Numbered from the stretch's first letter, positions 7,449 through 15,696 are shown. The stretch is DNA of 22,742 nt from an uncultured Brevundimonas sp. (GCF_943913055.1 NZ_CALTWS010000017.1:1-22742); one strand, 5' to 3'. Made by a program: numbers and translations. Notes: a model not told the origin generated them from the sequence alone.

Positions 7449-9053
7449 TCAGTGCCTGAACACCCGCACCCCGGTGAAGGCCATGGCGATCCCGGCCTCG
7501 TCCGCCGCTGCGATGACCTCTGCGTCGCGCATGGAGCCGCCGGGCTGGATCACCGCCGTGGCACCGGCGGCGACCGCTTCCAGCAGGCCGTCGGCGAAGG
7601 GGAAGAAGGCTTCGGACGCACAGGCGCTGCCTTGCGCCAGGGAATGCACCAGACCCTTGGCCTCACCCGCCTCCTTGGCGCGGATAGCGGCGATGCGGGC
7701 GCTGTCGCGTCGGTTCATCTGGCCTGCGCCGATGCCGGCGGTCTGGCCGTCCTTGGCATAGACGATGGCGTTGGACTTGACGTGTTTGGCGACGGTGAAG
7801 GCGAACAGCATGTCCTCGACCTCCTGCGGCGTCGGCTGGCGACGGGTTACGATCTTCAGATCCTCGGGCTTGATCAGACTGCGATCGCGCGACTGGACCA
7901 AAAAGCCCCCGGCGACCGAACGGAACACCTCGCCCGGACCGTGCGGATCGGGCAGGCCGTCTGTGATCAGCAGACGCAGGTTCTTCTTGGCAGCAAAGAC
8001 GGCGCGGGCCTCTTCGTCGGCCCCCGGTGCGATGACGACCTCGGTGAAGATGTCGGTAATGGCGCGGGCGTCCGACCCGTTCAGTGGGCGGTTGACGGCG
8101 ATGACGCCGCCGAAGGCCGAGACGGCGTCGCATTCCAGGGCGCGGGCGTAGGCCTCGGAAAGGTCGTTGCCGACCGCGACGCCGCAGGGGTTGGCGTGTT
8201 TGACGATGACGCAGGCCGGCGCTTCGAACTCGGCGACCAATTCATAGGCGGCGTCGGCGTCGGCAATGTTGTTGTAGCCCAGTTCCTTGCCCTGGATTTG
8301 CTGCGCATGGGCGACGCCGGGGCGGGTCTCGCCGGTGCGGTAGAAGGCGCCGGTCTGATGCGGGTTCTCGCCGTAGCGCAGAGTCTGGGCGAGGGTGCCG
8401 GCGATGGATTTGCGGGCCGGAGCGGCGTCTTCCAGCTGTCCGGCGAACCAGCTCGAGACGGCGGCATCATAGGCGGCGGTTCGGGCGAATGCGCGAGCGG
8501 CCAGGCGCTTGCGCAGGGCCAGGGACGTGGTGCCGTCGGCTTTCAGGGCCTCCAGCACTTCGGCCACTGATGTTTGATCGACGCAGACGGCGACATAGCC
8601 GTGGTTCTTGGAGCCAGAGCGGATCATGGCGGGGCCGCCGATGTCGATGTTCTCGACCACCGCATCGAAACCGCCGCCCGACGCCACGGTCGCCTCGAAC
8701 GGATAAAGGTCGACCCAGACGATATCGATCAGCCCGATGCCATGGGTCGTCATGGCCTCGGCATGGTCCGCCGCATCGCGCACGCCCAGCAGGCCGCCAT
8801 GGACCACGGGGTGCAGAGTCTTGACCCGCCCGTCCATCATCTCCGGAAAGCCCGTCAGGTCGGCCACATCCTTCACCGGCAGTCCGAACTCCGCGATCGC
8901 CGCGCGCGTGCCGCCGGTCGAGACCAGTTCGACACCCAGGTCATGCAGGGTGCGCGCCGCCTCCTCCAGCCCGGTCTTGTCGGACAGGGAGATCAGGGCG
9001 CGAACGGGCTTCACCGCATCGGGCGCAGGCGGAAAGTCGGGAGCGGCAGGCAT
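7449..9053 (-). CDS. purH: Bifunctional AICAR formyltransferase / IMP cyclohydrolase
   Basis: A 534-residue enzyme for the last two steps of IMP synthesis. The N-terminal MGS-like cyclohydrolase domain shows ALISLSDKTGLEE, STGGTRAA and KTLHPVVHGGLLG. The transformylase part shows LRYGENPHQTGAFY, KHANPCGVAVG, KHVKSNAIVYAKDGQTAGIG with the AICAR-binding GQMNRRDS, and the terminal IQPGGSMRDAEVIAAADEAG. All hallmark motifs are present and length is normal (about 520-535), so it should be active. The ATG at 9053 is followed by a short Pro/Ala-rich lead before the first strand. It probably starts a minus-strand transcription unit continuing to the hydrolase, rpe and the heparinase-like gene, and is divergent from the histidine kinase gene. 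Confidence 0.97.
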   Translation of the reverse strand: MPAAPDFPPAPDAVKPVRALISLSDKTGLEEAARTLHDLGVELVSTGGTRAAIAEFGLPVKDVADLTGFPEMMDGRVKTLHPVVHGGLLGVRDAADHAEAMTTHGIGLIDIVWVDLYPFEATVASGGGFDAVVENIDIGGPAMIRSGSKNHGYVAVCVDQTSVAEVLEALKADGTTSLALRKRLAARAFARTAAYDAAVSSWFAGQLEDAAPARKSIAGTLAQTLRYGENPHQTGAFYRTGETRPGVAHAQQIQGKELGYNNIADADAAYELVAEFEAPACVIVKHANPCGVAVGNDLSEAYARALECDAVSAFGGVIAVNRPLNGSDARAITDIFTEVVIAPGADEEARAVFAAKKNLRLLITDGLPDPHGPGEVFRSVAGGFLVQSRDRSLIKPEDLKIVTRRQPTPQEVEDMLFAFTVAKHVKSNAIVYAKDGQTAGIGAGQMNRRDSARIAAIRAKEAGEAKGLVHSLAQGSACASEAFFPFADGLLEAVAAGATAVIQPGGSMRDAEVIAAADEAGIAMAFTGVRVFRH

Positions 9054-9239
9054 GGCGGCGTCCGTATCTAGAAATGAGGTCGGGGGGACGCGGGCGGCTC
9101 TAGCACTGTCCGGGGCGTGATAGAACCGCAGCCAACCTTTCGGCTGCCAAAATCGACAAGCGCCGCAATATCCGCCCGGCCACTAAAGCTTGCTCAACCT
9201 CTTGCGTGTCACATGGTCGCTTGGGTTGGGGTTTTTGCG

Positions 9240-11735
9240 ATGTTGAACCGCGTCTTTCTGGCGGTGCTGAGTATTTTCTTTGCGTCCGTAGCTATCGCGC
9301 CGGCTTCGGCAATGGCGCCGGAGCCTGTGTTGCCGCCTGCAGCAGAGGCCGAGGCGCTGGCCCGGTTCGTAGAACGCCGCGCCGCCTCGACCAGCTTCGC
9401 CGAGCTGGAAAGCTTCGGTCAGCGCGCCGCGACCCGCCAGGATCGAGAGGGATTGAACCGGCTGTATCACGTCACCTGGACGATCCTGAACCAGGGCGAG
9501 TTTGAGCGCGCGACCCGGTGGAACAACCGTCTGGCCGTCGCCGCCCGGGCCCAGGATGACAGACGCTACATCGACATTGCCGCGTTGAACGCCTTGGCCA
9601 TTCGCTACGATCAGGGCGAGGCGGCCGCCGCCGCCGCGATGAGCGCCTATGTGGATGGCGGTCACGACTGGTTCGTCCGGGCGCACGCGGCGCGTCTGGT
9701 CGCGCTGAATCTGGTCGATCAGGGGCGGATCGGCGAGGGTCTGCAGCTGCTCACCCGCGCCCAGGCCGATATCCCCGCGCGCGATCCGTATGCCGACACC
9801 GCCCGCGCCGGCATCTGGGAGGTGGTTGGCATGGGATTGAAGGATATCGACGATGTCGAGGGAGCGACCGCGGCCTTTCGCAAGTTCGAGATCGACTATT
9901 CCAATCCCGCCTATCCACGTCCGGATTTCGACAGCCTGTACAATCTGACCAAGATGGCCGTGCGTATGGGGGACCTGGAGCGCGGTCGAGCCTTTGCGGC
10001 CGCCCACAGTGCCGTGGCGTCCCGGTCGGACCTGCCCGCCCTGGCCATCTACGACGCCGCCCTGTGTGCCCTCGTCGCCGATGCAGGCGGACAGCCGAGA
10101 GGTGTACTGGCCTGTCTGGATCCCTATGGCGAAAATCTCGGAGACGCAGCCTTCCTGGCGCTGGACGTCCTGCCCTTGCGGGCGATCGCCAGGGCCAGGA
10201 CGGGCGATGTGGCCGGAGCCGTACGCGATCTGGAGGTCCTGCGTGGGCTTGAGGCGTCGGCGGGCGACGGCTCGCGCCTGAGCGAAGTGCAGGCGGAAAT
10301 CCTGTTCGCCCAGGGACGGTCGGCCGAAGCCTTTACCCTGCTGCGGCGCTTTACGGCCGAGCAGAACGTTGCGGATGCGCGCGCCTTCTCCGCCGGGGTC
10401 CATCAGGTGACCGGCGACATGCAGCAGCAGCTGGACGATCGCCGCACCCAGCTGGAAACGGCCCGGACCAAGACGCGCCTGCAATGGCTGGTCATCGCCG
10501 TCGGCGTGATCTTCCTGATGTGCGTCGGCGCGGGGCTGGTTTGGCAGTTGCGGCAAGGGCGACGGCTGAAGGCGGCCCAGGAACGGGCCGAAGCCGCCAA
10601 TCGCGCCAAGTCGGAATTCCTGGCCAATATGAGCCATGAAATCCGCACGCCGCTGAATGGTGTCGTGTCCATGGCGGACGCCCTCTCGCGTAAAGACCTG
10701 GACCGGAGTGCCCGTGAGATGGTCGATCTGATCCGGTCTTCGGGGGCTACACTCGAACGCCTGCTGACGGACATCCTCGACAGCGCCAAGATCGAGGCCG
10801 GCCAAGTGGCGCTGGAGGAGACGACGTTCGATCTGAAGCACACCGTCAATGATATCGCGCTGCTGTGGCGGGCCAAGGCGGAGGATCGGGGGGTCGCCCT
10901 CGTCTTTGACCTCGATCCCGCCGCGCCGAAATACGTGTCCGGCGATGCGGTGCGGCTTCGCCAGGTCCTGACCAATCTGGTCTCCAATGCGCTGAAGTTC
11001 ACAGAGCAGGGCACGGTGACGATGAAAGTCATCGCGGCGGATGTCGGTCGCATCGGATTCGAGGTGCGCGATACCGGTATCGGCGTCGATGCCGATCAGA
11101 AGGCGCGCATCTTTGGTCGATTCCAGCAGGCCGATGGATCGATCACGCGGCGCTTCGGCGGAACGGGTCTGGGCCTGGCCATCTCCGCCGCACTGGTGGA
11201 ACTGATGGGTGGCACCCTGGAGTGCGAAAGCACGCCTGGTCAGGGCTCGGTTTTCACTTTCGAGATCGACCTGCCAGAGGCGGCGGTGCCAGCCGTAGCC
11301 TCCTCGTCCATCACCCCGGCCACCGATATCACCGGACTGCCCCTGCGCATCCTGCTGGCCGACGACCATCCGGCCAACCGCAAGGTGATCGAGATCATGC
11401 TGGGTGTCACGGCCATGGAGCTGGTGGCGGTCGAGAACGGCCAGCAGGCGCTGGAGCGGTTCAGAGCCGAGCCTTTCGATATCGTCCTGATGGACATGCA
11501 GATGCCGGTCATGGATGGGCTGAGCGCGACGCGCGCCATCCGCGACCTCGAGGCCGGTCAGGACAGAGACCGCACCGCCATTCTGATGCTGACGGCCAAC
11601 GCGATGGCCGAACATGTCACCCAGAGCCTGACGGCCGGAGCGGACGGACATCTGACGAAGCCCATCACCATGAACGCCCTTTTGGCCGCCATGAGCGATG
11701 TTCTGGTCGGCAAGACCTGGCGCGAGGCTGCCTGA
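9240..11735 (+). CDS. Hybrid sensor histidine kinase with periplasmic helical-repeat sensor
   Basis: 831 residues from the ATG at 9240. Order: signal peptide (1-24, ending APASA); a periplasmic all-helical, TPR-like region (about 28-400); a coiled stretch; one membrane helix (about 414-437, WLVIAVGVIFLMCVGAGLVW); HisKA with phospho-acceptor H466 in MSHEIRTPLNG; HATPase_c with N-box NLVSNALKF (N579), DTGIGV (D611) and GGTGLGL; and a receiver domain with LLADDHPANRK, phospho-acceptor D752 in VLMDMQMP, and K in HLTKPI. All catalytic residues are present. With no DNA-binding output, the phosphate must go to an unseen phosphotransferase or regulator. The frame is open to a GTG at 9117 and an ATG at 9213, but the start at 9240 gives a clean signal peptide. 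No strong Shine-Dalgarno is seen. The ligand is unknown. Confidence 0.9.
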   Translation: MLNRVFLAVLSIFFASVAIAPASAMAPEPVLPPAAEAEALARFVERRAASTSFAELESFGQRAATRQDREGLNRLYHVTWTILNQGEFERATRWNNRLAVAARAQDDRRYIDIAALNALAIRYDQGEAAAAAAMSAYVDGGHDWFVRAHAARLVALNLVDQGRIGEGLQLLTRAQADIPARDPYADTARAGIWEVVGMGLKDIDDVEGATAAFRKFEIDYSNPAYPRPDFDSLYNLTKMAVRMGDLERGRAFAAAHSAVASRSDLPALAIYDAALCALVADAGGQPRGVLACLDPYGENLGDAAFLALDVLPLRAIARARTGDVAGAVRDLEVLRGLEASAGDGSRLSEVQAEILFAQGRSAEAFTLLRRFTAEQNVADARAFSAGVHQVTGDMQQQLDDRRTQLETARTKTRLQWLVIAVGVIFLMCVGAGLVWQLRQGRRLKAAQERAEAANRAKSEFLANMSHEIRTPLNGVVSMADALSRKDLDRSAREMVDLIRSSGATLERLLTDILDSAKIEAGQVALEETTFDLKHTVNDIALLWRAKAEDRGVALVFDLDPAAPKYVSGDAVRLRQVLTNLVSNALKFTEQGTVTMKVIAADVGRIGFEVRDTGIGVDADQKARIFGRFQQADGSITRRFGGTGLGLAISAALVELMGGTLECESTPGQGSVFTFEIDLPEAAVPAVASSSITPATDITGLPLRILLADDHPANRKVIEIMLGVTAMELVAVENGQQALERFRAEPFDIVLMDMQMPVMDGLSATRAIRDLEAGQDRDRTAILMLTANAMAEHVTQSLTAGADGHLTKPITMNALLAAMSDVLVGKTWREAA

Positions 11736-11744
11736 GGCGGGTCT

Positions 11745-12272
11745 TCACAGCGCGCCGAAATCCACGACCACCGGCTCTCGTCCCATCAGCGTCATCGCCC
11801 TCCGAAACGCCGCCTGATCCAGCGCCGTCGTCGCCGTATTGGTCAGCGGGTGGAAGTTGACGATGTCCGCCTCCCACAGGGCCTGATCCAGCACGAAGCT
11901 CACCCGCCGGTCGGTATCGTTGATGAGGGCTAGCGCCGTGACCGAGCCGGGGCGAACGCCCAGCGTCTCCCACATCAAGGCCTCATTGCCAAAGGATAGG
12001 CGGTCCGAGCCGATCAGGGCGGGGGCCCGCTTCAGGTCGATGACCGTGTCCTGCCGCGCCGAGATCAACCAGAGTTTCCCCTTCTTGTCCTTGAGGAACA
12101 GGTTCTTGGTGTGCGCTCCGGACATGGCGGCCTTGAGTTCAAGTCCCTCCTCGACGCGGAAGACGGCGGGGTGGTCGTGGGTGGTCTGGGGGATGTCGTG
12201 CTCGGCCATCCACGCCAGCAGGCGATCGCGGTCGTAGGCTGGGCTATGCGTCGGCTTGTCTTGGGTCATCAT
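11745..12272 (-). CDS. Prolyl-tRNA deacylase ProXp-ala (PrdX, YbaK/INS-like family)
   Basis: A 175-residue single-domain YbaK/aaRS-associated editing protein. Diagnostic pieces are THDHPAVFRVEEGLEL, the GAHTKNLFLKDKKGKLWLI block, ISARQDTVIDLK, and GVRPGSVTALALINDTDRRVSFVLD. This pattern fits the PrdX/ProXp-ala branch, which hydrolyses Ala-tRNA(Pro) in trans when the prolyl-tRNA synthetase lacks its own editing domain, as in Caulobacter. K47 may be the family's functional lysine (inferred). Two adjacent ATGs (12272, 12269) are possible starts; neither has a clear Shine-Dalgarno. It converges with the histidine kinase gene (9-base gap) and diverges from the DUF6065-type gene (47-base gap). YbaK-type Cys-tRNA specificity is the less likely alternative. 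Confidence 0.85.
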   Translation of the reverse strand: MMTQDKPTHSPAYDRDRLLAWMAEHDIPQTTHDHPAVFRVEEGLELKAAMSGAHTKNLFLKDKKGKLWLISARQDTVIDLKRAPALIGSDRLSFGNEALMWETLGVRPGSVTALALINDTDRRVSFVLDQALWEADIVNFHPLTNTATTALDQAAFRRAMTLMGREPVVVDFGAL

Positions 12273-12319
12273 CGGTCGCTAGGAATGGGTCCGTCCTCGA
12301 TACCCGCCGGAGATCGCCC

Positions 12320-13060
12320 GTGGAACTGGAATGCTATCCGATGTCGCAGCGGCCGCCCGACCTCGTTCCCGGGCGTCAGTCGCGCGACTGGATGGACGCC
12401 TTCGCCAGCCGGCATCCCTATCGCTGTCTGCCGCTGAACATGGCCAATACGACCGGGTGGGAAATCCTGTGCCCCTTCGGCTTTTCGGCCGAGTGGAACG
12501 GCGGCCCGGCCCAGTCGGACATCGTCATCACGCCTGACCGGCCCGAGCCGGACGTGAAGCATTTCGTCACCTCGCACTTCACGCGCGGGGTTCTGACCAT
12601 GCATCCCCAGTATCTGTTCCGCACGCCGCCGGGCTGGAGCATGACGTGTCAGGGCAGCCCGAACCACATCAAGGACGGCATTCAGGCCCTTGTCGGGGTA
12701 GTGGAGACCGACTGGCTGCCGTTTCCGTTCACGATGAACTGGATCTTCACCCGACCGGGCAAGATCCGCTTCGACAAGGGCGAGCCCTTTTGTTTCATCA
12801 CCATCGCCCAGCACAAGAAGGCCGAAGAGGCCCAGCCGGTGATCCGTTCGCTGGGGTCCAACCCGACCATGCAGGGCCAGTACGAGGCCTGGCTGAAACA
12901 GCGTAGCGACTTCAACAGCCGCCTGGCGTCCGGCGATCCGGAGGCGGCCAAGGAGGCGTGGCAGCGGTTCTACTTCAAGGGCGAACTGCCCGATCAGCTG
13001 GGCAAGGCTCCGGCCAGCCATACCAACAAGCGCCGCATGAAGATGCCGCGCATCGGTTAG
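12320..13060 (+). CDS. DUF6065-family protein of unknown function
   Basis: A 246-residue protein I recognise as DUF6065-like from its layout: LECYPM at the start, LVPGRQSRDWMDAF, a PYRCLPLNMANTTGWEI block, SAEWNGG, a GVLTMHPQYLFRTPPGW stretch, then DGIQALVGVVETDWLPF, FTMNWIFTRPG and KGEPFCFITI, and a charged helical C-terminus (EAWLKQRSDFNSRL). It is rich in Trp, Phe and Pro, has no signal peptide or membrane helix, and is presumably cytosolic. No catalytic motif of a known enzyme class is visible, and I assign no function. The start is a GTG at 12320 with GGAG 7 bases upstream. It stands alone between divergent ProXp-ala and the convergent lipoprotein gene, followed by a terminator-like hairpin. 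Confidence 0.75.
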   Translation: MELECYPMSQRPPDLVPGRQSRDWMDAFASRHPYRCLPLNMANTTGWEILCPFGFSAEWNGGPAQSDIVITPDRPEPDVKHFVTSHFTRGVLTMHPQYLFRTPPGWSMTCQGSPNHIKDGIQALVGVVETDWLPFPFTMNWIFTRPGKIRFDKGEPFCFITIAQHKKAEEAQPVIRSLGSNPTMQGQYEAWLKQRSDFNSRLASGDPEAAKEAWQRFYFKGELPDQLGKAPASHTNKRRMKMPRIG

Positions 13061-13063
13061 CGA

Positions 13064-13095
13064 AAAGGGCGACCCCTCGGCAGGAGCCGCCCTTT
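13064..13095. terminator. Probable bidirectional intrinsic terminator
   Basis: A perfect 8-bp stem AAAGGGCG (13064-13071) / CGCCCTTT (13088-13095), with a 16-base loop that can form a further short CTC/GAG pairing, lies between two convergent genes (the DUF6065-type gene and the lipoprotein). On the minus strand the stem ends directly in a T run (CCCTTTT). On the plus strand a TTTT follows 12 bases later, so termination is better supported for the lipoprotein transcript. Confidence 0.65.
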
Positions 13096-13117
13096 CCAGT
13101 CTGATCTTTTGTCTGGC

Positions 13118-13666
13118 CTACATCGCCCGGGCGACGCGGGGGCCGAGGTTGGCGATCACCTCGCGCGCATCGAAGGCGTTCGGATCGTTGGCAGGCTTGC
13201 GACCGCGACCGATCACGATCTCGGACGTGGCCTCGTAGCGGTCGATCTGGCGAACGTCGAAGTCCGGACCGAACGGATCGCGCCATGGGCTCCACAGGCC
13301 GCGACGCGAATAGCGCCACGACGGCCCCCAGAACGGCGAATACCGGTCGTAGTAGAAAGGGTCGGTCGTGCCGGCCAGGCGTGTGTCGCGGTCGGTCGCG
13401 CGATTGACCGTGGTGAACCAGTCGCCGCCGTTTTCGACGGTGACCTCGGCGGCGCGCAACAGCAACGACATCTCGACCTGGTCGCGCGAGGTCACGGAGT
13501 TTCCGGCGAAGTTGACGCGGAAACGGTCGCCCTCGATCCGCTGCTGGGAATAGCCGTAGCGACTGTCGGGGCTGGCGGGGCCGTAGGGGGTGGCCGTGGC
13601 GCAGGCCGACAGGGCAAGCGCGGCCGTCGCCGCGAGTAGCACGGGCTTGATAAGACGCGTCTTCAT
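13118..13666 (-). CDS. CC0125/CC1285-type lipoprotein
   Basis: A 182-residue lipoprotein: residues 1-21 are a signal peptide with a basic start (MKTRLIK), a hydrophobic core and lipobox LSAC, so C22 is the lipidated residue. Ala at +2 is compatible with the outer membrane. The mature part has RFRVNFAGNSVTSRDQVEMSLL, LRAAEVTVENGGDWF and a Tyr/Trp/Arg-rich middle (YYDRYSPFWGPSW). The R-V-x-F-x-G-N ... RAAE-T-x-x-x-G-x-x-W-F pattern is what I associate with the Caulobacterales CC0125/CC1285 family, of unknown function. A textbook AAGGAG lies 7 bases before the ATG at 13666, which rules out a longer in-frame start at 13699. It is separated from the LysE-type gene by 82 bases and ends next to a terminator hairpin. 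Confidence 0.85.
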   Translation of the reverse strand: MKTRLIKPVLLAATAALALSACATATPYGPASPDSRYGYSQQRIEGDRFRVNFAGNSVTSRDQVEMSLLLRAAEVTVENGGDWFTTVNRATDRDTRLAGTTDPFYYDRYSPFWGPSWRYSRRGLWSPWRDPFGPDFDVRQIDRYEATSEIVIGRGRKPANDPNAFDAREVIANLGPRVARAM

Positions 13667-13748
13667 GAAATTTCTCCTTGGCGAACCACGAAACGCCACG
13701 ACAGTTGAACGACGGATGAACGGGCCGGTTCCTGCGGCCGATGGTCCC

Positions 13749-14381
13749 CTACAGTCGCGTCAGGATAAGTACGCAGGCCGCCAGCAACAGGATGCCGGTC
13801 AAGACACCGAATCCACGCCGAAATCGGGGCTCGGACATGCGCCGGGCCAGAGCGGCCCCGCCCAAGCCGTAGGCTGACATCGACAGTATATCCATGCCGA
13901 TGGTGGCGACCGCGAACAGGGCCAGCTGCGGCGCGGCGGGACGGTTCACATCAAGGAATGGCGGCAGCACGGCGGTGAAGAACAGCACGGCCTTGGGATT
14001 GGCGATCTGGACCATGAAGCCGTCGATCAGGGCGCTGCGCCCGGGCCGGATGGTCGTATCCTTCGGGTCGGCTGCCGTGCGAAAGGCCCCGCGCAGCGAC
14101 TTGATACCCAGCCAGGCGACGTAAAGCGCGCCAGCGATGGAGATCAGGCGAAAGGCCTCGGGAAAGGCCACGACGAGCGCGCCCAGCCCCAAGGCGGCCG
14201 CTCCGAACCAGACCAGGGTCGCGGCATTCATGCCGACCACGCCCAGCATGGCCCCGGCCTTGCCCCGCGCCACGCCATTGGCGACCGAGAACAGATTGGC
14301 CGGCCCCGGCGTGACGGCCATGACGGCCATCACACCCAGAAAGGTCAGGTACAGATGCGGATCGACGGGCAGGCTGGCCAT
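13749..14381 (-). CDS. LysE/RhtB-family exporter
   Basis: A 210-residue inner-membrane protein with about six hydrophobic helices. The N-terminal signature VMAVTPGPANLFSVANGVARGKAGAM matches the LysE/RhtB family core (TPGPN and the following G-x-x-x-G). Further motifs are YVAWLGIKSLRGAF after the third helix and FMVQIANPKAVLFFTAVLPPF, in which NPKA is a family hallmark. Members export amino acids such as lysine, threonine or homoserine lactones; the substrate here is unknown. Length is standard (about 205-215). It lies between the lipoprotein gene and the small exported-protein gene on the same strand, with 43 bases to the latter, and may be cotranscribed with it. Confidence 0.92.
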   Translation of the reverse strand: MASLPVDPHLYLTFLGVMAVMAVTPGPANLFSVANGVARGKAGAMLGVVGMNAATLVWFGAAALGLGALVVAFPEAFRLISIAGALYVAWLGIKSLRGAFRTAADPKDTTIRPGRSALIDGFMVQIANPKAVLFFTAVLPPFLDVNRPAAPQLALFAVATIGMDILSMSAYGLGGAALARRMSEPRFRRGFGVLTGILLLAACVLILTRL

Positions 14382-14424
14382 CAGGCCCTGTCGGGCCGTC
14401 CGGTCACGCGGTCAAGAGGGGGGA

Positions 14425-14994
14425 TCAGTCTTCGTCGGCAGCGGCGACCTCAGCCGCCGCATCGGCCATCTCGGCGTCGGCCTCGGCCGTGGCGGCGGCG
14501 ATTTCGGCGGACGCCTCGTCGAGCGAATCCATCGCCTCACCGACGGCATAGTCGGCCATCAGACCATAGGTCGCCATATGCTCGGGATCGTTGGAGGCCC
14601 AAGCTCCATTGCTGGCTACACCTTGAGCCGCTGCGAGGGCACCGGCAACATCGGCCTGGCTCATGGCGTCCGAGACGAGCGCCTCGACATCGATATCGGC
14701 CAGGGCTTCGGCGGCGATGGCGGGGGCGACCTGGCTGGCCAGGGTGGTGAAGGCGGTGATGTCCGGCTGATATTCGGTCCAGAGGGCGGCGATCCGCTGG
14801 CCCTTCTGTTCATCGGTCAGGCTGGCGTCTTCGGAAATGGCCTCGGCGCGTTCGCCGAAGGTCTCCATCCGGGCTTCGAAGGCCTCGGCGGCGGCTTCCA
14901 GCGCCTCTTCGGAGGGGCCGCGCACGTCACCGGCGACGGCTGCGGAAATCGGCAGCAGGGCCAAAGCGGCGGCGAGGGACAGGGCCTTGATCAT
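14425..14994 (-). CDS. Exported Ala/Glu-rich protein, paralogue A
   Basis: A 189-residue protein with a clear signal peptide (MIKALSLAAALALLPISAAVAG, cleavage near AVA) and an Ala/Glu/Asp-rich, helix-prone, strongly acidic mature part. No enzyme motif is visible and I do not recognise the family. Its segment EALEAAAEAFEARMETF ... RIAALWTEYQPDITAF aligns with EAALEAKGEAFGARMEQM ... DIDAIAARYQPEADAF of the next protein upstream (15103-15561), so the two are paralogues in tandem. The C-terminus is almost pure Ala/Glu/Asp (AEVAAADED). A full AAGGAG stands 8 bases before the ATG at 14994, which fixes the start and excludes a longer frame to 15048. Probably periplasmic. Confidence 0.8.
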   Translation of the reverse strand: MIKALSLAAALALLPISAAVAGDVRGPSEEALEAAAEAFEARMETFGERAEAISEDASLTDEQKGQRIAALWTEYQPDITAFTTLASQVAPAIAAEALADIDVEALVSDAMSQADVAGALAAAQGVASNGAWASNDPEHMATYGLMADYAVGEAMDSLDEASAEIAAATAEADAEMADAAAEVAAADED

Positions 14995-15061
14995 GGGGGC
15001 GCTCCTTGTGGATGCGCCCAAGCTCTGCCGAACATCATGCGATCTCAAGTGAAATCGCGGT

Positions 15062-15089
15062 AAGGCGGCGGAGCGAACCCCACCGCCTT
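15062..15089 (-). terminator. Strong UUCG-loop hairpin between the two exported-protein genes
   Basis: On the minus strand an AAGGCGG / CCGCCTT stem (7 bp, perfect) continues, after one U-G pair, into GGGG / CTCC around a TTCG loop, giving a stem of about 12 pairs. It begins 14 bases past the stop of the upstream exported-protein gene. No T run follows, so it may be a terminator, an attenuator or a 3'-end stabiliser. The structure is seen; the role is inferred. Confidence 0.5.
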
Positions 15090-15102
15090 GATTATGCGAG
15101 AC

Positions 15103-15561
15103 TTACTGGGGCGCTGCAGGTGCTGCGGGGGCTGCTGCGGCGGCGAGAACCTGGCTCTTCACCTGGGCGGGCACGCCCTTGATCTGGGCGGTGACCACCG
15201 GGACCATCTGCGTCATCTGGGCCTGCTGTTCGGCGGGTGCCGAGGCGGACTGGGCCGTGATGAAGGCCCCGACTTCGTCCCCGAACGCGTCGGCTTCGGG
15301 CTGATAGCGAGCGGCGATCGCATCGATATCAGCCGTTGCCTTGGCTGTGTCTCCAGCGGCGGCAGTCAGGGCAGCCTGCATTTCGCCGGCCATCTGTTCC
15401 ATGCGCGCCCCGAAGGCCTCACCCTTGGCTTCCAGTGCAGCCTCTTCGGCGGACTGGGCGGGTGCGGCCGGAGCAGCGGGCGCCGGCGGCGGCGTTTGAG
15501 CCAGGGCGGGAGCGGCGAAGGCGATTACGGCCGAAGCGGCCAGAACAGCGCGGAATGACAT
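15103..15561 (-). CDS. Exported Ala/Pro-rich protein, paralogue B
   Basis: A 152-residue protein with a signal peptide (MSFRAVLAASAVIAFAAPALA, cleavage before QT), an Ala/Pro linker (residues 24-36) and a helical part with EAALEAKGEAFGARMEQM and IDAIAARYQPEADAFGDEVGAFI. It ends in a second Ala/Pro tail (AAAAAPAAPAAPQ). The helical part aligns with paralogue A (14425-14994). I recognise no functional motif; Ala/Pro tails often act as flexible tethers in the periplasm. The ATG at 15561 has GGA about 10 bases upstream; an upstream in-frame ATG (MISGPFSM...) would spoil the signal peptide. It is divergent from the sugar dehydrogenase-like gene across a 135-base gap. Confidence 0.75.
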   Translation of the reverse strand: MSFRAVLAASAVIAFAAPALAQTPPPAPAAPAAPAQSAEEAALEAKGEAFGARMEQMAGEMQAALTAAAGDTAKATADIDAIAARYQPEADAFGDEVGAFITAQSASAPAEQQAQMTQMVPVVTAQIKGVPAQVKSQVLAAAAAPAAPAAPQ

Positions 15562-15696
15562 AGAGAAGGGTCCTGAAATCATTGAGCGGAGCCCATGCTC
15601 CTGGACCCAAGGTGGCACCTTTTGACGGCAACGGCGAGATCATTTGTGGCGAGCGGCTGGTGGCGCTAGCGTCCAGCGAACCCTTCGGACCCGCCG

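Noticed and set aside
9183..11651. 822-codon minus-strand frame opposite the histidine kinase
   Set aside because: Its composition (His/Gln/Gly/Arg-rich, no motifs) is that of a codon-position shadow; the plus strand holds complete HisKA, HATPase and receiver motifs.
15039..15058. GCGAT/ATCGC inverted repeat upstream of paralogue A
   Set aside because: A 5-bp match with a 10-base spacer is expected by chance; not strong enough for an operator call.
15609..15623. AAGGT/ACCTT hairpin followed by T's
   Set aside because: It is short, lies between divergent genes where no terminator is needed, and points the wrong way for either transcript.
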